From: Deinococcus yavapaiensis KR-236
Lineage (GTDB): Bacteria > Deinococcota > Deinococci > Deinococcales > Deinococcaceae
DNA: 64,000 nucleotides
Direction of reading: 5' to 3'
Assembly: GCF_003217515.1 (NCBI RefSeq)
Contig: NZ_QJSX01000009.1
Span: 21,409-85,408, forward strand
The position numbers and the translations under genes were made by a program. Numbering within the stretch: position 1 is the stretch's first letter; the number at the start of each line of letters is the position of its first letter. Below, in pieces: positions 52,075-60,954 of this stretch. The notes below the pieces were generated by a model. That model was not told where the DNA came from. It did no database searches and was given only the letters and a program-made list of their open reading frames with translations.

Positions 52075-52929
52075 ATGCCGACGAACGAACCGCCGAACTG
52101 GATGGTCCTACGCGACGCCGCCCAAAAGCTCACGCACCGGGGTCTCACGCCGTTCACTCGCAGCCAGCTCATCGCGACCGTTCACGAACGCTACCCGGAT
52201 CGAGGCGAAAGCTCTCTCAACCCGATGATTCAGGGCATGACCGTCAACTTGAAAGGCGGCGCGCCTGGCGGGATCGGCAAAGAAATCTTCCGCTCGGTTG
52301 GACGTGGCTTGTTCGAGTTACTCGAACCGCCCGCACGGAGCGCGACGCAAGAAGTAACTCCGGGGGCCATCACGCTACAGGCTCACGCCTCTGGGAGTGA
52401 GAACGGAGCTGCGACCATTCACCCAGTGCGAGAGCAACGCGTCGACGTGACCGCGAAGCGGCACCACGTTTGGAACGGCACCGCTGAGTGCGACGAAGTC
52501 AGCCTCCGCTCGTCGAACTTGTACCTTGCTCGGCGCGTCAACCGGCACGCGGTGCTGGCGTACATGCAGTCGCTGTTCCTTCCGGCGCTCGGCCTGATCG
52601 TCAACCGCTTCTTCGAGCGTGACGGGAGCCCGCACTGGCAGTGGTTCGTGGACGTCGCCCACATCCAGCCCGGCGACACCATTTGGCTGGCTCGGGACTT
52701 CTACCTCGACGTCGTGATCGAACTCGACGGGACCTTGCGCGTGGAGGACACGGACGAGTTCATTGCGGCCGTGCGTGAAGGGCACCTCACCGCGCAGGAA
52801 GCCGAATTCGCCCTCTCGGTGACGCACGACCTCATCAACGCGCTGCAGCGCCATGGCAACTCAATGGCCACGTTTTTGGAAGAGCATGGCGTCGCGTTCC
52901 CGGACGCAACTCCACTTGCGTCGCCTTGA
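52075..52929 (+). CDS. DUF7669-domain protein with C-terminal DUF402-like region
   Basis: A 284-aa protein. Residues 8-85 match DUF7669: VLRDAAQKLTHRGLTPFTRSQLI, SLNPMIQGMTVNLKGGAPGG, a winged-helix-like domain found next to restriction-like proteins. Residues about 140-260 resemble DUF402/YgaC nucleotide-hydrolase-like folds (HWQWFVDVAHI, WLARDFYLDVVIELDGTLRVEDTDEF). AAGGAG precedes the ATG. Standalone gene in the island. Confidence 0.72.
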   Translation: MPTNEPPNWMVLRDAAQKLTHRGLTPFTRSQLIATVHERYPDRGESSLNPMIQGMTVNLKGGAPGGIGKEIFRSVGRGLFELLEPPARSATQEVTPGAITLQAHASGSENGAATIHPVREQRVDVTAKRHHVWNGTAECDEVSLRSSNLYLARRVNRHAVLAYMQSLFLPALGLIVNRFFERDGSPHWQWFVDVAHIQPGDTIWLARDFYLDVVIELDGTLRVEDTDEFIAAVREGHLTAQEAEFALSVTHDLINALQRHGNSMATFLEEHGVAFPDATPLASP

Positions 52930-53133
52930 AATGATCGGGATCACCAGCATCCCCGGCTTGCACTGAGCAGCGAAAGCCAAGCCTGCAAGCGGCAACAACT
53001 TCAGAGGAAGCGGCATCCGCCGTCCTTGCGTTTCCCGGTGAGCATGACCACGGCATTTGCCCTCCTGTAGTCTGGTCAAACCTATATCGTTGCTTAGGTC
53101 TCCACAACGGCCGCTGAAAGGACGACAAGAACT

Positions 53134-55032
53134 GTGAGCCGAACTTCGAACGCCTTCCACCGCACCGCTCAACTCGGCGGGCTACTCACCCTCGCCCTCA
53201 CGGCGTGCGGCAAAGCACCACAGCCGAGCACCCAGGCGGCGTACGCCCCTGTCAAACTCACCGCGCCCCTCCCAGCGCTCAGCACGCAAGGCGTCCAGCC
53301 CCAAGGCGTTCCGCAAGGCACGACGAGCGCTGAACTCAATGTGTTCGACGGCGGCACCGAACTCCTCTTCGACGCGAACGGGTACCCGTCTGCCGCTGGC
53401 AGCCGCCTCACCTTCACGCCTGCGCAGTCCACGAAGACCGTGTTTCTGCCCGTCAACAAGAACTACGACTTCAAGATCAAAGCGCTCGACGACCGCACGC
53501 CCGCCAACACCCTCGCTTACGGCGAGAAGCTCGGCGTCAACATTCCGACGAGCGGCGCCAGCGTCAACCTCACGCTGCGGTCGATCATCCTCAACGCCTC
53601 GCTTCGAACGTTGCTCGGCGTGCGTGCCGTCGATCCTGGGCAAATCGTGGACGTCGGCTTGAGCGTCGTCCCCCAAAACCGCATCGACCTTCTCGTTCCC
53701 GAAAGTGATTACACCGTCACGTACAGCGTCCAGAACGGCTCCATCGTGCAGCAGAACGGCACGAATGTCGAATCGAAGCGGGGTGTGCGCGTGCAAGCGT
53801 CCGGTGAAGGTCAGCTGACCGTGACGGCGGAAGTCACGGGCTTGTTCGGCCCTGGAACCGGCACTGAAGCGACGCTCTCGACGGTCCTCGGCATTCCGGT
53901 GAACGACGTGTCGAGCGGCATCGGCGTCGACATCACGCCCCCCGCGATCACCTTCGACGTCGCCGCGAACCCCACAGCGGGCTCCCCTGTCACCCTGAGT
54001 GGCAACATCAGTGACGACGTGGGCGTGCAGAAAGTCGAAGTGTACGACGGCGTCGCCAAGATCGGTGAAGCGAACCTCGGCGCTTCGACGTGGGGTATGA
54101 CGTGGACTCCGAGCGCAGGTGATCACGATCTGCAAGTGCTTGCCTACGACGCTGCCGGGAACGTTGGGCGTGCCCGCAAGTTCAGCACCACGCGCTTCAC
54201 CAGCATCACGCGGAGCGAGTCGGGAAGCATCGCGGACTTCGCCGCGAAGGGCGAGTACGGCGTCATTGCGACGGGCAACGTGAAGGTGTTCAAGCAAAGC
54301 GGCGGGATCTGGACCGAGCAGGCCACGCTTGGCATGGGAACGTACGTCGACACCGACGGCCTTAACGTCATTTCTGGTGACGGCAGTGGCGTGACGATCT
54401 ACCGTCAAAACGGCACGTGGACGAACGAAGCTTCCTTCCCTGTCGGAGTGACGGAGGCCAACCGCATTGGTGTGAGCGGCGATTACGCGGTGGTCGGCTC
54501 GCCGTCCCAAAACGGCAACAAGGGCGCCGTGTTCGTGTACAAACGCAGCGGCGGCACGTGGTCTGAAGCGGCGCGCCTTGACAGTGCAGCAAGCACTGCC
54601 GAGGGCTTCGGCACGGCCGTGAGCATCAATGGCACCCGCCTCGTCGTGGGCGCGCCCAGCGCTTTGAACGGCGGTGTCGCGTACGTGTACGAACTCAACG
54701 GAGGCGCGTGGACGCTCTCGGACACCCTCTCCCCTGGAACGAGCGGCAACTTCGGGTTGTTCGTCGACGTCCTTGGCAATCGCGTCCTGGTCGGCTCGTC
54801 GAGCGCCACGGCGGTGTTCAACAAGTCCACCGTTTGGAGCAAGACGATGATCACCATGGGTGGACGGCTCGATCAAGACGCGTTCCACTTGTCGATCGGC
54901 GGGAACATCTACCGGTTGTTCGAACGAGCGTGGGTTGACGTGACCGCGTACGGTTCGATGGTGGCGTTCACGCAAGATGGCGCCATGACCTACAGGGCCA
55001 ACTTCCCGGCAGAAACGTCATTCCGACGGTAA
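53134..55032 (+). CDS. Large surface lipoprotein with Ig-like domain and beta-propeller-like repeats
   Basis: A 632-aa lipoprotein: signal peptide with lipobox LTAC (Cys25). Residues about 265-350 form a bacterial Ig-like domain (ITPPAITFDVAANPTAGS; SDDVGVQKVEVYDG; YDAAGNVGRARKFS). From about 360 on come FG-GAP-like repeats (GDYAVVGSPSQNGNKGAVFVY; NGTRLVVGAPSALNGGVAYVY), likely a propeller. GTG start at 53134. Probable adhesin or binding protein on the cell surface. Followed by a strong terminator. Confidence 0.8.
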   Translation: MSRTSNAFHRTAQLGGLLTLALTACGKAPQPSTQAAYAPVKLTAPLPALSTQGVQPQGVPQGTTSAELNVFDGGTELLFDANGYPSAAGSRLTFTPAQSTKTVFLPVNKNYDFKIKALDDRTPANTLAYGEKLGVNIPTSGASVNLTLRSIILNASLRTLLGVRAVDPGQIVDVGLSVVPQNRIDLLVPESDYTVTYSVQNGSIVQQNGTNVESKRGVRVQASGEGQLTVTAEVTGLFGPGTGTEATLSTVLGIPVNDVSSGIGVDITPPAITFDVAANPTAGSPVTLSGNISDDVGVQKVEVYDGVAKIGEANLGASTWGMTWTPSAGDHDLQVLAYDAAGNVGRARKFSTTRFTSITRSESGSIADFAAKGEYGVIATGNVKVFKQSGGIWTEQATLGMGTYVDTDGLNVISGDGSGVTIYRQNGTWTNEASFPVGVTEANRIGVSGDYAVVGSPSQNGNKGAVFVYKRSGGTWSEAARLDSAASTAEGFGTAVSINGTRLVVGAPSALNGGVAYVYELNGGAWTLSDTLSPGTSGNFGLFVDVLGNRVLVGSSSATAVFNKSTVWSKTMITMGGRLDQDAFHLSIGGNIYRLFERAWVDVTAYGSMVAFTQDGAMTYRANFPAETSFRR

Positions 55033-55048
55033 GCTCATCAGCCTGTTC

Positions 55049-55074
55049 AAAGGGAAGGCTTTGGCCTTCCCTTT
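55049..55074. terminator. Bidirectional terminator
   Basis: Perfect 11-bp stem AAAGGGAAGGC / GCCTTCCCTTT with a TTTG loop between the convergent lipoprotein and DUF3467 genes. Confidence 0.85.
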
Positions 55075-55087
55075 CGCGTGCTTGGCT

Positions 55088-55327
55088 TTACTTCATCGGT
55101 CCGTGGCGCATCTGATGGTGCTCAAGTAGCTCTCCGATGCGGTCGTGCAAGTTCTTGAGGTTCGTCGGCGTCATGACGATCTTCGCGACGAGCGACGCCT
55201 CGGGTTTGTCGGATGGGCCTTCCGCGAAGCAGAAGTTGAGCAGCACCTCGTCCCGGGTCGTGTCGAGGACGGCGAAGTTGGCGTAGAGAGGCTTGATGTC
55301 GCTGGGAACGCGGATGTTTGTGGTCAT
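55088..55327 (-). CDS. DUF3467 protein
   Basis: A 79-aa protein with family pattern YANFAVLDTTRDEVLLNFCF and AKIVMTPTNLKNLHDRI. Function unknown; the family is found in many bacteria and archaea. The ATG overlaps the end of the upstream recombinase-like gene by 4 bases, so it is translated with the recombinase set. Confidence 0.78.
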   Translation of the reverse strand: MTTNIRVPSDIKPLYANFAVLDTTRDEVLLNFCFAEGPSDKPEASLVAKIVMTPTNLKNLHDRIGELLEHHQMRHGPMK

Positions 55328-56247
55328 GAGTTCCTCCTTGACTTGAGGGTTTTGAGAGGCGGGCGAGATGGTGGGTCGTTCCGTAACAGCTGCCGTGCGG
55401 GGCTGTGGCGTTCGTGCTCGGCGCGCAGCTCCTCGAAATCGACGACGTTCGAGATGGGCACGTTCCGCACGCGGATCATGTGGCCGAGGCGACGCGACAA
55501 GTACACGCTGTCCGGCCCGAACGGATGCGTGGAGTACCGTAGGTACTGCCGGACGTAGGCCAGCTGGAATTGCCCCGGTGCGAGGAAGGGACGACGTGCG
55601 GTCTTCCCCACCGCTCGCACCACGCGGTGCACGTCCGCCACGGTGAGGGGTGCGCCGTGAACGTCGGAGAGCAGGAACTCAGACGTCGACGCGCGTTGCC
55701 AGGCAAGCATCTTCTCGGCGAGCTTGCCTTGCAGTTGCATCTCCGCTCGTTGCCCCTCGAAGGTCGGGCCGTACAACAGTCCGGCGTCGATGTCGACGTC
55801 CTGCCACGTCAACGCGACGAGGGCGCTCGAACGCCACCCCGCAAACCACAGCAAGGTGATGAGGCGTTCGGCGTCGTGTCGACGCGCTGCGCCGATGAGG
55901 GGCAAGAGATCCGCTTCCGTCATTGCTGGCCGTCCCGTTCCCACGGGCTTGCGCAGTTCGAAGCGGCCGAGGTCGTGTCGAGTGTATCCGCGGGCGTGGA
56001 ACCAACGCAGGACATGCTCCACGCCGCGCCATGCTGGCCACCACGTCTCGTCTTCGACGTGCTCCTGCCGAAGGAAACGAAGGTACAACTGGGCTGTCTG
56101 TTGGCTTGGGAACGCGCGACGGCCCGCGAAGGCCGTGAAGCGCGCCCAGGCGTCGCGGTACCACGTCTCCCCGGCTGGCGTGAGCCCTTGGGCTTGACGT
56201 TCGGTCAGGAAGGCTTCGAAAGCCCGTGTGGGCGTCGTTCTCGGCAT
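55324..56247 (-). CDS. Tyrosine recombinase-like protein, degenerate
   Basis: A 307-aa protein with SAM-like N-terminal domain (about 1-100) and catalytic-like domain. Box I GWRSSALVALTW keeps an arginine; where box II HxLR is expected it reads AYVRQYLRYST, and RRLGHM resembles the late GH motif, but no clear nucleophile tyrosine follows. It may be a non-catalytic accessory recombinase. ATG 1 base after the integrase stop; overlaps DUF3467 by 4. Confidence 0.7.
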   Translation of the reverse strand: MPRTTPTRAFEAFLTERQAQGLTPAGETWYRDAWARFTAFAGRRAFPSQQTAQLYLRFLRQEHVEDETWWPAWRGVEHVLRWFHARGYTRHDLGRFELRKPVGTGRPAMTEADLLPLIGAARRHDAERLITLLWFAGWRSSALVALTWQDVDIDAGLLYGPTFEGQRAEMQLQGKLAEKMLAWQRASTSEFLLSDVHGAPLTVADVHRVVRAVGKTARRPFLAPGQFQLAYVRQYLRYSTHPFGPDSVYLSRRLGHMIRVRNVPISNVVDFEELRAEHERHSPARQLLRNDPPSRPPLKTLKSRRNS

Positions 56248-56248
56248 C

Positions 56249-57146
56249 TCAGCCCTCCCCGTTCACGGTGCGCATCGGGGAGGCGCGTCGGTGCGCTTGC
56301 TTGAGGTCGTCGCCGTTCAGGAGCGCGTAGCGGTTGCTCATCTCCAGCGACGTGTGCCCGAAGATGCGCTGCAGCGTGAACACGTCCCCGCCGTTGCGGA
56401 GGTACTGCACGCCGAAGCCGCGGCGGAAGGCGTGCGCGCTGAGGCGCGGCAAGTCGGCGAGGCGGCACAAGCGGTCGAGAAGCTTGTCGAGGGTCGCGCG
56501 GGCCATCGGTTCACCGTTCGCCAGGAACAGCGTGCGGTGTGGTGCGTCTTCGTCGCGCTCGGTGGTGACGTACAAGCGGATCGCTTTGATGGTGCCGCGT
56601 TCGACGGGCACGGCGCGGCTCTTGCCGCCTTTGCCGTGCCGCACGACGACGTAGCCTTCGGGTTTGACGTCGGTGAGGTCGAGGGCGGCGAGTTCGGACG
56701 CGCGAACGCCCGAGTCGAAGAAGTAGGGTGATGATGGCGGTGTCACGCAGTGGATTGCGGGAGTGCGTCTTGATGGCGGCGAGGAGTTTCTTGACGTGCT
56801 GCGGTCGAACGACGGGCAGGTCTTGCTGCGGCAACTTCGGGAGTTGCATGCGTTTGGTGACGTCGGCGTCCAGGTACGACTCGGCGTGTGCCCAGCGCAG
56901 CAGGGTCTTGAGGGGGCGCAGTCGGGTGTGCGTGGCACCGGCGGAGACGTCGGTGAGGCAGGACGCGGCGTACGCGCGGATCACGGCGGGCGTGACGTCT
57001 TTGATCTGAGTGAAGCCTTGCTGGCGCGCGAAGCGCTGGAAGACGGCGAGGGCGTTGCGGTACGCCGTGAGGGTGTTTCTGCTGTGTCCGCGGCTTTCGC
57101 AGTCGAGCAGGAATTCTTGCGTGACGACGTCGAGGGTGGTGAACAT
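56249..57146 (-). pseudogene. Tyrosine recombinase (island integrase), frameshifted
   Basis: The N-terminal part (from the ATG at 57146, AAAGGAG upstream) has the core-binding domain and runs to DTAIITLL; the C-terminal part in another frame has SGVRASELAALDLTDV (Arg), HAFRRGF (His-x-x-Arg), IFGHTS (His) and NRYALL (Tyr). A one-base change in the CTACTTCTTC run near 56716-56728 would restore a single 298-aa enzyme. It sits next to the tRNA target and is probably the integrase that built the island. Confidence 0.85.
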
Positions 57147-57309
57147 GGCACTCCTTTCGAGGTCGAACTCGGCTTGTGGGGTCACGCTTGAGGGCGTTTT
57201 GTCTTCACGCTTCGGCGTTTTTGGACCGAGTTCAACGACGCTCATGAGGAGAATTCACCTTCGAAGCACGCTGTCGTTCCTTTTGAAAACTCTTCGTCTG
57301 GAACAAAGA

Positions 57310-57337
57310 AAAAACCCGCAGCTCGGCTGCGGGTTTC
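57310..57337 (-). terminator. tRNA-Ser terminator
   Basis: AACCCGCAG-CCGAG-CTGCGGGTT followed by TTTTC on the minus strand, directly downstream of the tRNA 3' end. Confidence 0.9.
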
Positions 57338-57340
57338 ATT

Positions 57341-57433
<93 letters not shown>

Positions 57434-57571
57434 ATTAGGAAGAGTAGCGTGAACGGCGGGGTTGTGCAAGAGGCGGCAAAGGACGCTCTGCCTCTTGGCG
57501 GTGCCTTTACATCTGAAGGTCGTGAAGGCACTCTTGCACGAGGGCGGCGGGACGGTCGTTAGGGTGGGGTC

Positions 57572-57862
57572 ATGGCGACGTATCGACTTGCTTGCATGGA
57601 GCAGCCCTGCCTGGAATTGGCCGCTCGCCTGGACGATCTCGTGCATAGTTTCGAAGCTCGTCATGGAGTTCGCGTGACGTTCGAATCTCGGCCCGAAGGA
57701 TGCGGAAAAGCCGTTCCGTTCGCGTTGCTGCTGTTCGATTCGGCGAACGCCTTGACGGACGTGGATCTGGACGAGCTTCGGGCGGCCGTGATGCGCCTCG
57801 GCATCAATTGCCATGACGTCTTGGCGCTGGGACCGAGCGTTCTCAGTCATCCGGTCCTTTGA
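57572..57862 (+). CDS. Hypothetical protein
   Basis: A 96-aa soluble protein with four cysteines (ACMEQPC, EGCG, INCHD). No family recognised; not secreted. Precedes the small metallopeptidase-like gene by 22 bases. Confidence 0.55.
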   Translation: MATYRLACMEQPCLELAARLDDLVHSFEARHGVRVTFESRPEGCGKAVPFALLLFDSANALTDVDLDELRAAVMRLGINCHDVLALGPSVLSHPVL

Positions 57863-57884
57863 GGTCGGATGGTAAGCTCGAAGC

Positions 57885-58190
57885 GTGGTCCCCTTGCCGC
57901 CCGGGGTGAAGATCGTGACGCGATCACCGCTCGCGTTTTGCGCGAAATTCGTGTTGCGTACGCGCGCCGTGGCCATGGTCGTCGGTCGAACGATTCATGT
58001 CAGCGGCGCGTCTAGGGAAGCGTTTTCGAGCAGCGACGGTTGGGTGCGCCATGAGTTGGTGCACGTCGAGCAGTTCGAGCGGTACGGCTTTTTGCGTTTC
58101 CTGGCGCTGTATCTGCTGGAGTCGGCGCGGCGCGGCTACGTGAACAATCGCTTCGAAGTCGAGGCGCGCGAGCGATCCGGCTTCGGCTAA
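57885..58190 (+). CDS. Small putative zinc-peptidase-like protein
   Basis: A 101-aa protein whose centre reads VRHELVHVEQFERYG, an HExxH motif with aromatic follow-up as in DUF4157-type proteins. Length is below that of full peptidases. The last 4 bases overlap the convergent monooxygenase gene. Confidence 0.65.
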   Translation: MVPLPPGVKIVTRSPLAFCAKFVLRTRAVAMVVGRTIHVSGASREAFSSSDGWVRHELVHVEQFERYGFLRFLALYLLESARRGYVNNRFEVEARERSGFG

Positions 58191-59236
58191 CGCCGTCGTT
58201 GCAGCGCGCGCACGACAAACGCGGCGTCGAGACCGGCGCCGCGCAGGGTGCCGGAACTCGTGGAGCGCTGCCCCGGAAGGCCGACGTAGTAGAGGCCGGG
58301 AACGCGCGTGCTCAGACCGAGGCGTTGGTACGGCTCGCCTCGGTCGTCGAGGGCGCCGAGGCCACGAAGGAATTCCAAGTTCGGACGGTAGCCGGTCGCG
58401 AAGACGACGACGTCGACTTGTTCTTCCGTTCCGTTCGGCCAGACGACGCCCCGGCGAGAGAAGCGTTCGAACATGGAGCGCTGATCGAGGTGGCGGCGCT
58501 CGAAGGCCGCTCGGTACTTGCCGGTGTCGTAGACGACGGTCGGGGTGGGAAGGCGTCCGAACCGTCCGAGCGGAAGATGCTCGACATGCGTGGGGGCCGC
58601 CCAGTCGAGGATGTCGCGTCCAAAAATTCGCTGAGGCACCCAGCGAACGTTGCGGCGCACGGCGAGGGTCACGCGCGCGACCCGGGCGAGTTCCACGCCG
58701 ATTTGCACGGCGGAGTTCGCCGACCCGACGACGATGACTCGCTTTCCCTCGAAGTCGGCGGGTCGGCGGTAGGCGGACGAGTGCAGAACGAGTCCTTGGA
58801 ACGCGCTCCTCCCCGCGATGATCGGCACGAAGGGACGACGAAAGGCGCCTGTCGCGGCGATGACGTTGCGCGCCCTCCAGGTTCGTCCGTCGTCGGCATG
58901 CACGGTGAACGTCGCGCCTGCTCGGGTGATCCCCTGGACGTACGTTTCGAGTTCGATCCGAAGGCCGAAGGTGAGAGCGTAACGCTCCAAGTAAGCGATG
59001 ACTTCGTCTCGCGTCGGGTAGCGGTCGGGGTCGCCGAAGTAGGCGAGGCCGGGCAGCGCCGAGTGGCGTGCGGGCGAGAAGAGCGTGAGGGAGTCGTAGT
59101 GACTCGGCCACGATCCGGTGGGGCGGCGTCCCGTCTCGAGCACCGTGTAGTCGAGGCGGGCGTTCGCGAGATGGTAGGCGGTCGCCAGGCCGGACGGGCC
59201 CGCCCCGACGATCACCGCGTCGAACACGCGCGACAT
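58187..59236 (-). CDS. Flavin-containing monooxygenase-like NAD(P)/FAD protein
   Basis: A 349-aa protein of the FMO/CzcO class: FAD motif VGAGPSG (about residues 9-15), NADPH motif VVGSANSAVQI (about 168-178), and VVFATGYRPN (the FATGY motif). RPTGSWPSHYDSLTLFSP is family-typical. Substrate unknown. Lies 4 bases after the thioesterase gene on the same strand. Confidence 0.87.
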   Translation of the reverse strand: MSRVFDAVIVGAGPSGLATAYHLANARLDYTVLETGRRPTGSWPSHYDSLTLFSPARHSALPGLAYFGDPDRYPTRDEVIAYLERYALTFGLRIELETYVQGITRAGATFTVHADDGRTWRARNVIAATGAFRRPFVPIIAGRSAFQGLVLHSSAYRRPADFEGKRVIVVGSANSAVQIGVELARVARVTLAVRRNVRWVPQRIFGRDILDWAAPTHVEHLPLGRFGRLPTPTVVYDTGKYRAAFERRHLDQRSMFERFSRRGVVWPNGTEEQVDVVVFATGYRPNLEFLRGLGALDDRGEPYQRLGLSTRVPGLYYVGLPGQRSTSSGTLRGAGLDAAFVVRALQRRR

Positions 59237-59240
59237 GAGG

Positions 59241-59681
59241 TCAGCTCATGGGAACGATGGCGAGGGTGCACCTCGACACGCAGACGAGCTTGCCTTGTTC
59301 GTCGTGAATCTCGATGCTCCACACGTGGGTGGTGCGTCCCCGGTGGATGGGCGTGGCAGTCGCCGTGACGACGCCGTCGCGCTTGGCGCGCAGGTGGTTC
59401 GCGTTGATCTCCAAGCCGACGGCGCCTTGGCCGCTCGCCGCGACGTTGAGGTACGCGCCGAAGCTCGCGACGGTCTCGGCGAGTGCGACGGACGCCCCGC
59501 CGTGCAGCAAGCCGAAAGGTTGGTGCACGCGCGGCCCGACCGGCATGCGAGCGACGACTTTGTCCTTGCCGGTTTCGATCATCTCGATGCCGAGGGTCGC
59601 AAGGAGTGTGTGAGGCATGGGGTCCTGCAGTTGCCGAGTAAGCGCTTGAAGGTCGTCGGACGAATGGTCGGATGCGTTCAC
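59241..59681 (-). CDS. PaaI-family hotdog thioesterase
   Basis: A 146-aa hotdog protein with HQPFGLLHGGASVALAETVAS, the core motif of PaaI/YbdB thioesterases (the acid is Glu in LAET). GTG start at 59681 overlaps the HAD gene stop (GTGA). Hydrolyses an acyl-CoA, probably aromatic; assignment to subtype not possible. Confidence 0.87.
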   Translation of the reverse strand: MNASDHSSDDLQALTRQLQDPMPHTLLATLGIEMIETGKDKVVARMPVGPRVHQPFGLLHGGASVALAETVASFGAYLNVAASGQGAVGLEINANHLRAKRDGVVTATATPIHRGRTTHVWSIEIHDEQGKLVCVSRCTLAIVPMS

Positions 59682-60367
59682 TTGCGGTCTCCTTGGATGG
59701 TGCCGAGGACGCGCCAACCGCGCTTCTCGGCGAGGCGGGCGAGCTCGCGGTCGGGATGCACGGCGATCGCATGCCGAGCGAGGCGCAGCATGTACTCGTC
59801 GGGAGCCGTGTCGCCGTACGCGGCGTACAACTCGGCGCCGTGCAAGAAGCGCAGGAGGTCGTGCGCCTTCGACTCGCCCACGCGGACGAGGCCGACGACA
59901 CCGCCCGTCAGGTGCCCGCGCGCGTCGAAGTCGAGCGGGGTTCCGAGGGCGAGCGCATCGACGCGCGCGGCGAACGCTTCGAGAACGGGTTGGTACGTAC
60001 CCGACGCGAGGACGACGACGCGGCCTTCCTCGCGGTGGCGGCGTAGCTCGTCGAGGACGTCTTCGCGGCGATTGGGCCAAAGGTCTCGTTCGACGACGTC
60101 TTCGGCGATTTCGCGAATGTCGTCGCGGGTCACGCCCCGGAGAAGCCTCGGAAGTTCGGCCACCCAGCTTTGCCGCACGCGTTGCACGTCGAGCACGCGG
60201 GCTCGTGCGAGCAGCACGGCGGGCAGCTTGCGAGCGAGGAAGCCGCGCACCTTGCCGCCTTGGCCTCGTTCGCGCAGGACGCGCAGCATGCCACGCCACG
60301 TCTCGCCTGTCGTGAGGGTTCCTTCGAGGTCGGAGGCGACGAAGGCCTGGGAAGCCCGCGCGTTCAC
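59678..60367 (-). CDS. HAD-superfamily phosphatase
   Basis: A 229-aa HAD-IB-type phosphatase: motif I DLEGTLTTG (Asp13 nucleophile, Glu15 in place of the usual second Asp), motif II VLASGT, and motif IV YGDTAPDEYML. The DxE-form motif I is a notable departure. It overlaps the purN and thioesterase genes by 4 bases each, so the run is translationally coupled. Confidence 0.85.
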   Translation of the reverse strand: MNARASQAFVASDLEGTLTTGETWRGMLRVLRERGQGGKVRGFLARKLPAVLLARARVLDVQRVRQSWVAELPRLLRGVTRDDIREIAEDVVERDLWPNRREDVLDELRRHREEGRVVVLASGTYQPVLEAFAARVDALALGTPLDFDARGHLTGGVVGLVRVGESKAHDLLRFLHGAELYAAYGDTAPDEYMLRLARHAIAVHPDRELARLAEKRGWRVLGTIQGDRK

Positions 60368-60954
60368 GACGCGGACCGTTCGTGCGCGCGCGCGAGGCGC
60401 GCGAGTACGCTCACGAGCAGGGTCTGCTCGGCCGCTTGCACTCGGGCGCGCAACGTTTCGACGGTGTCGTCAGGCTCGACGGGCACCGGGGCGCGCGCGA
60501 GCACCTCGCCGGTGTCGTAACCGCCGTCGACGAGGTGCACGGTCGCGCCCGACTCCGTCTCGCCAGCCTTCAGGACGGCTTCGTGGACTCGGTCGCCGTA
60601 CATGCCGCGTCCTCCGAACTTCGGCAGGAGGCTCGGGTGGACGTTGAGGATGCGTCCTTCGAAGGCCCGCAGGACGCGCGGGCCGACGGGGCGCATGTAG
60701 CCCGACAAGACCACGAGGTCATTGTCGGCCGCGCGTATCGCTTCGCACATCGTCTCGTCGAGGTCGTGGGGATGCGTGACGGTCGAGAGGTGCAGGGCTC
60801 GCAAGCCCGCCTCGCGGGCGAAGGCGAGGGCGGGGCTGTGCGAGTTGTTGCTGATGACGAGCGTCGGCGTGGCATTCAAACGTCCTTCTCGACACGCCCG
60901 CACGACGGCCCGCATGCCCGAGCCGCCGTGGGACGCGAGGAAGGCGAGGTTCAC
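60364..60954 (-). CDS. purN: Phosphoribosylglycinamide formyltransferase
   Basis: A 196-aa GAR transformylase, third step of purine synthesis using 10-formyl-THF. VNLAFLASHGGSGMRAVVRAC, NVHPSLLPKFGGRGMYG (catalytic Asn-His region) and GATVHLVDGGYDTGEVL match the family. GTG start at 60954 overlaps the dipeptidase stop. The open frame extends upstream antisense but the family start is here. Confidence 0.92.
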   Translation of the reverse strand: MNLAFLASHGGSGMRAVVRACREGRLNATPTLVISNNSHSPALAFAREAGLRALHLSTVTHPHDLDETMCEAIRAADNDLVVLSGYMRPVGPRVLRAFEGRILNVHPSLLPKFGGRGMYGDRVHEAVLKAGETESGATVHLVDGGYDTGEVLARAPVPVEPDDTVETLRARVQAAEQTLLVSVLARLARAHERSAS

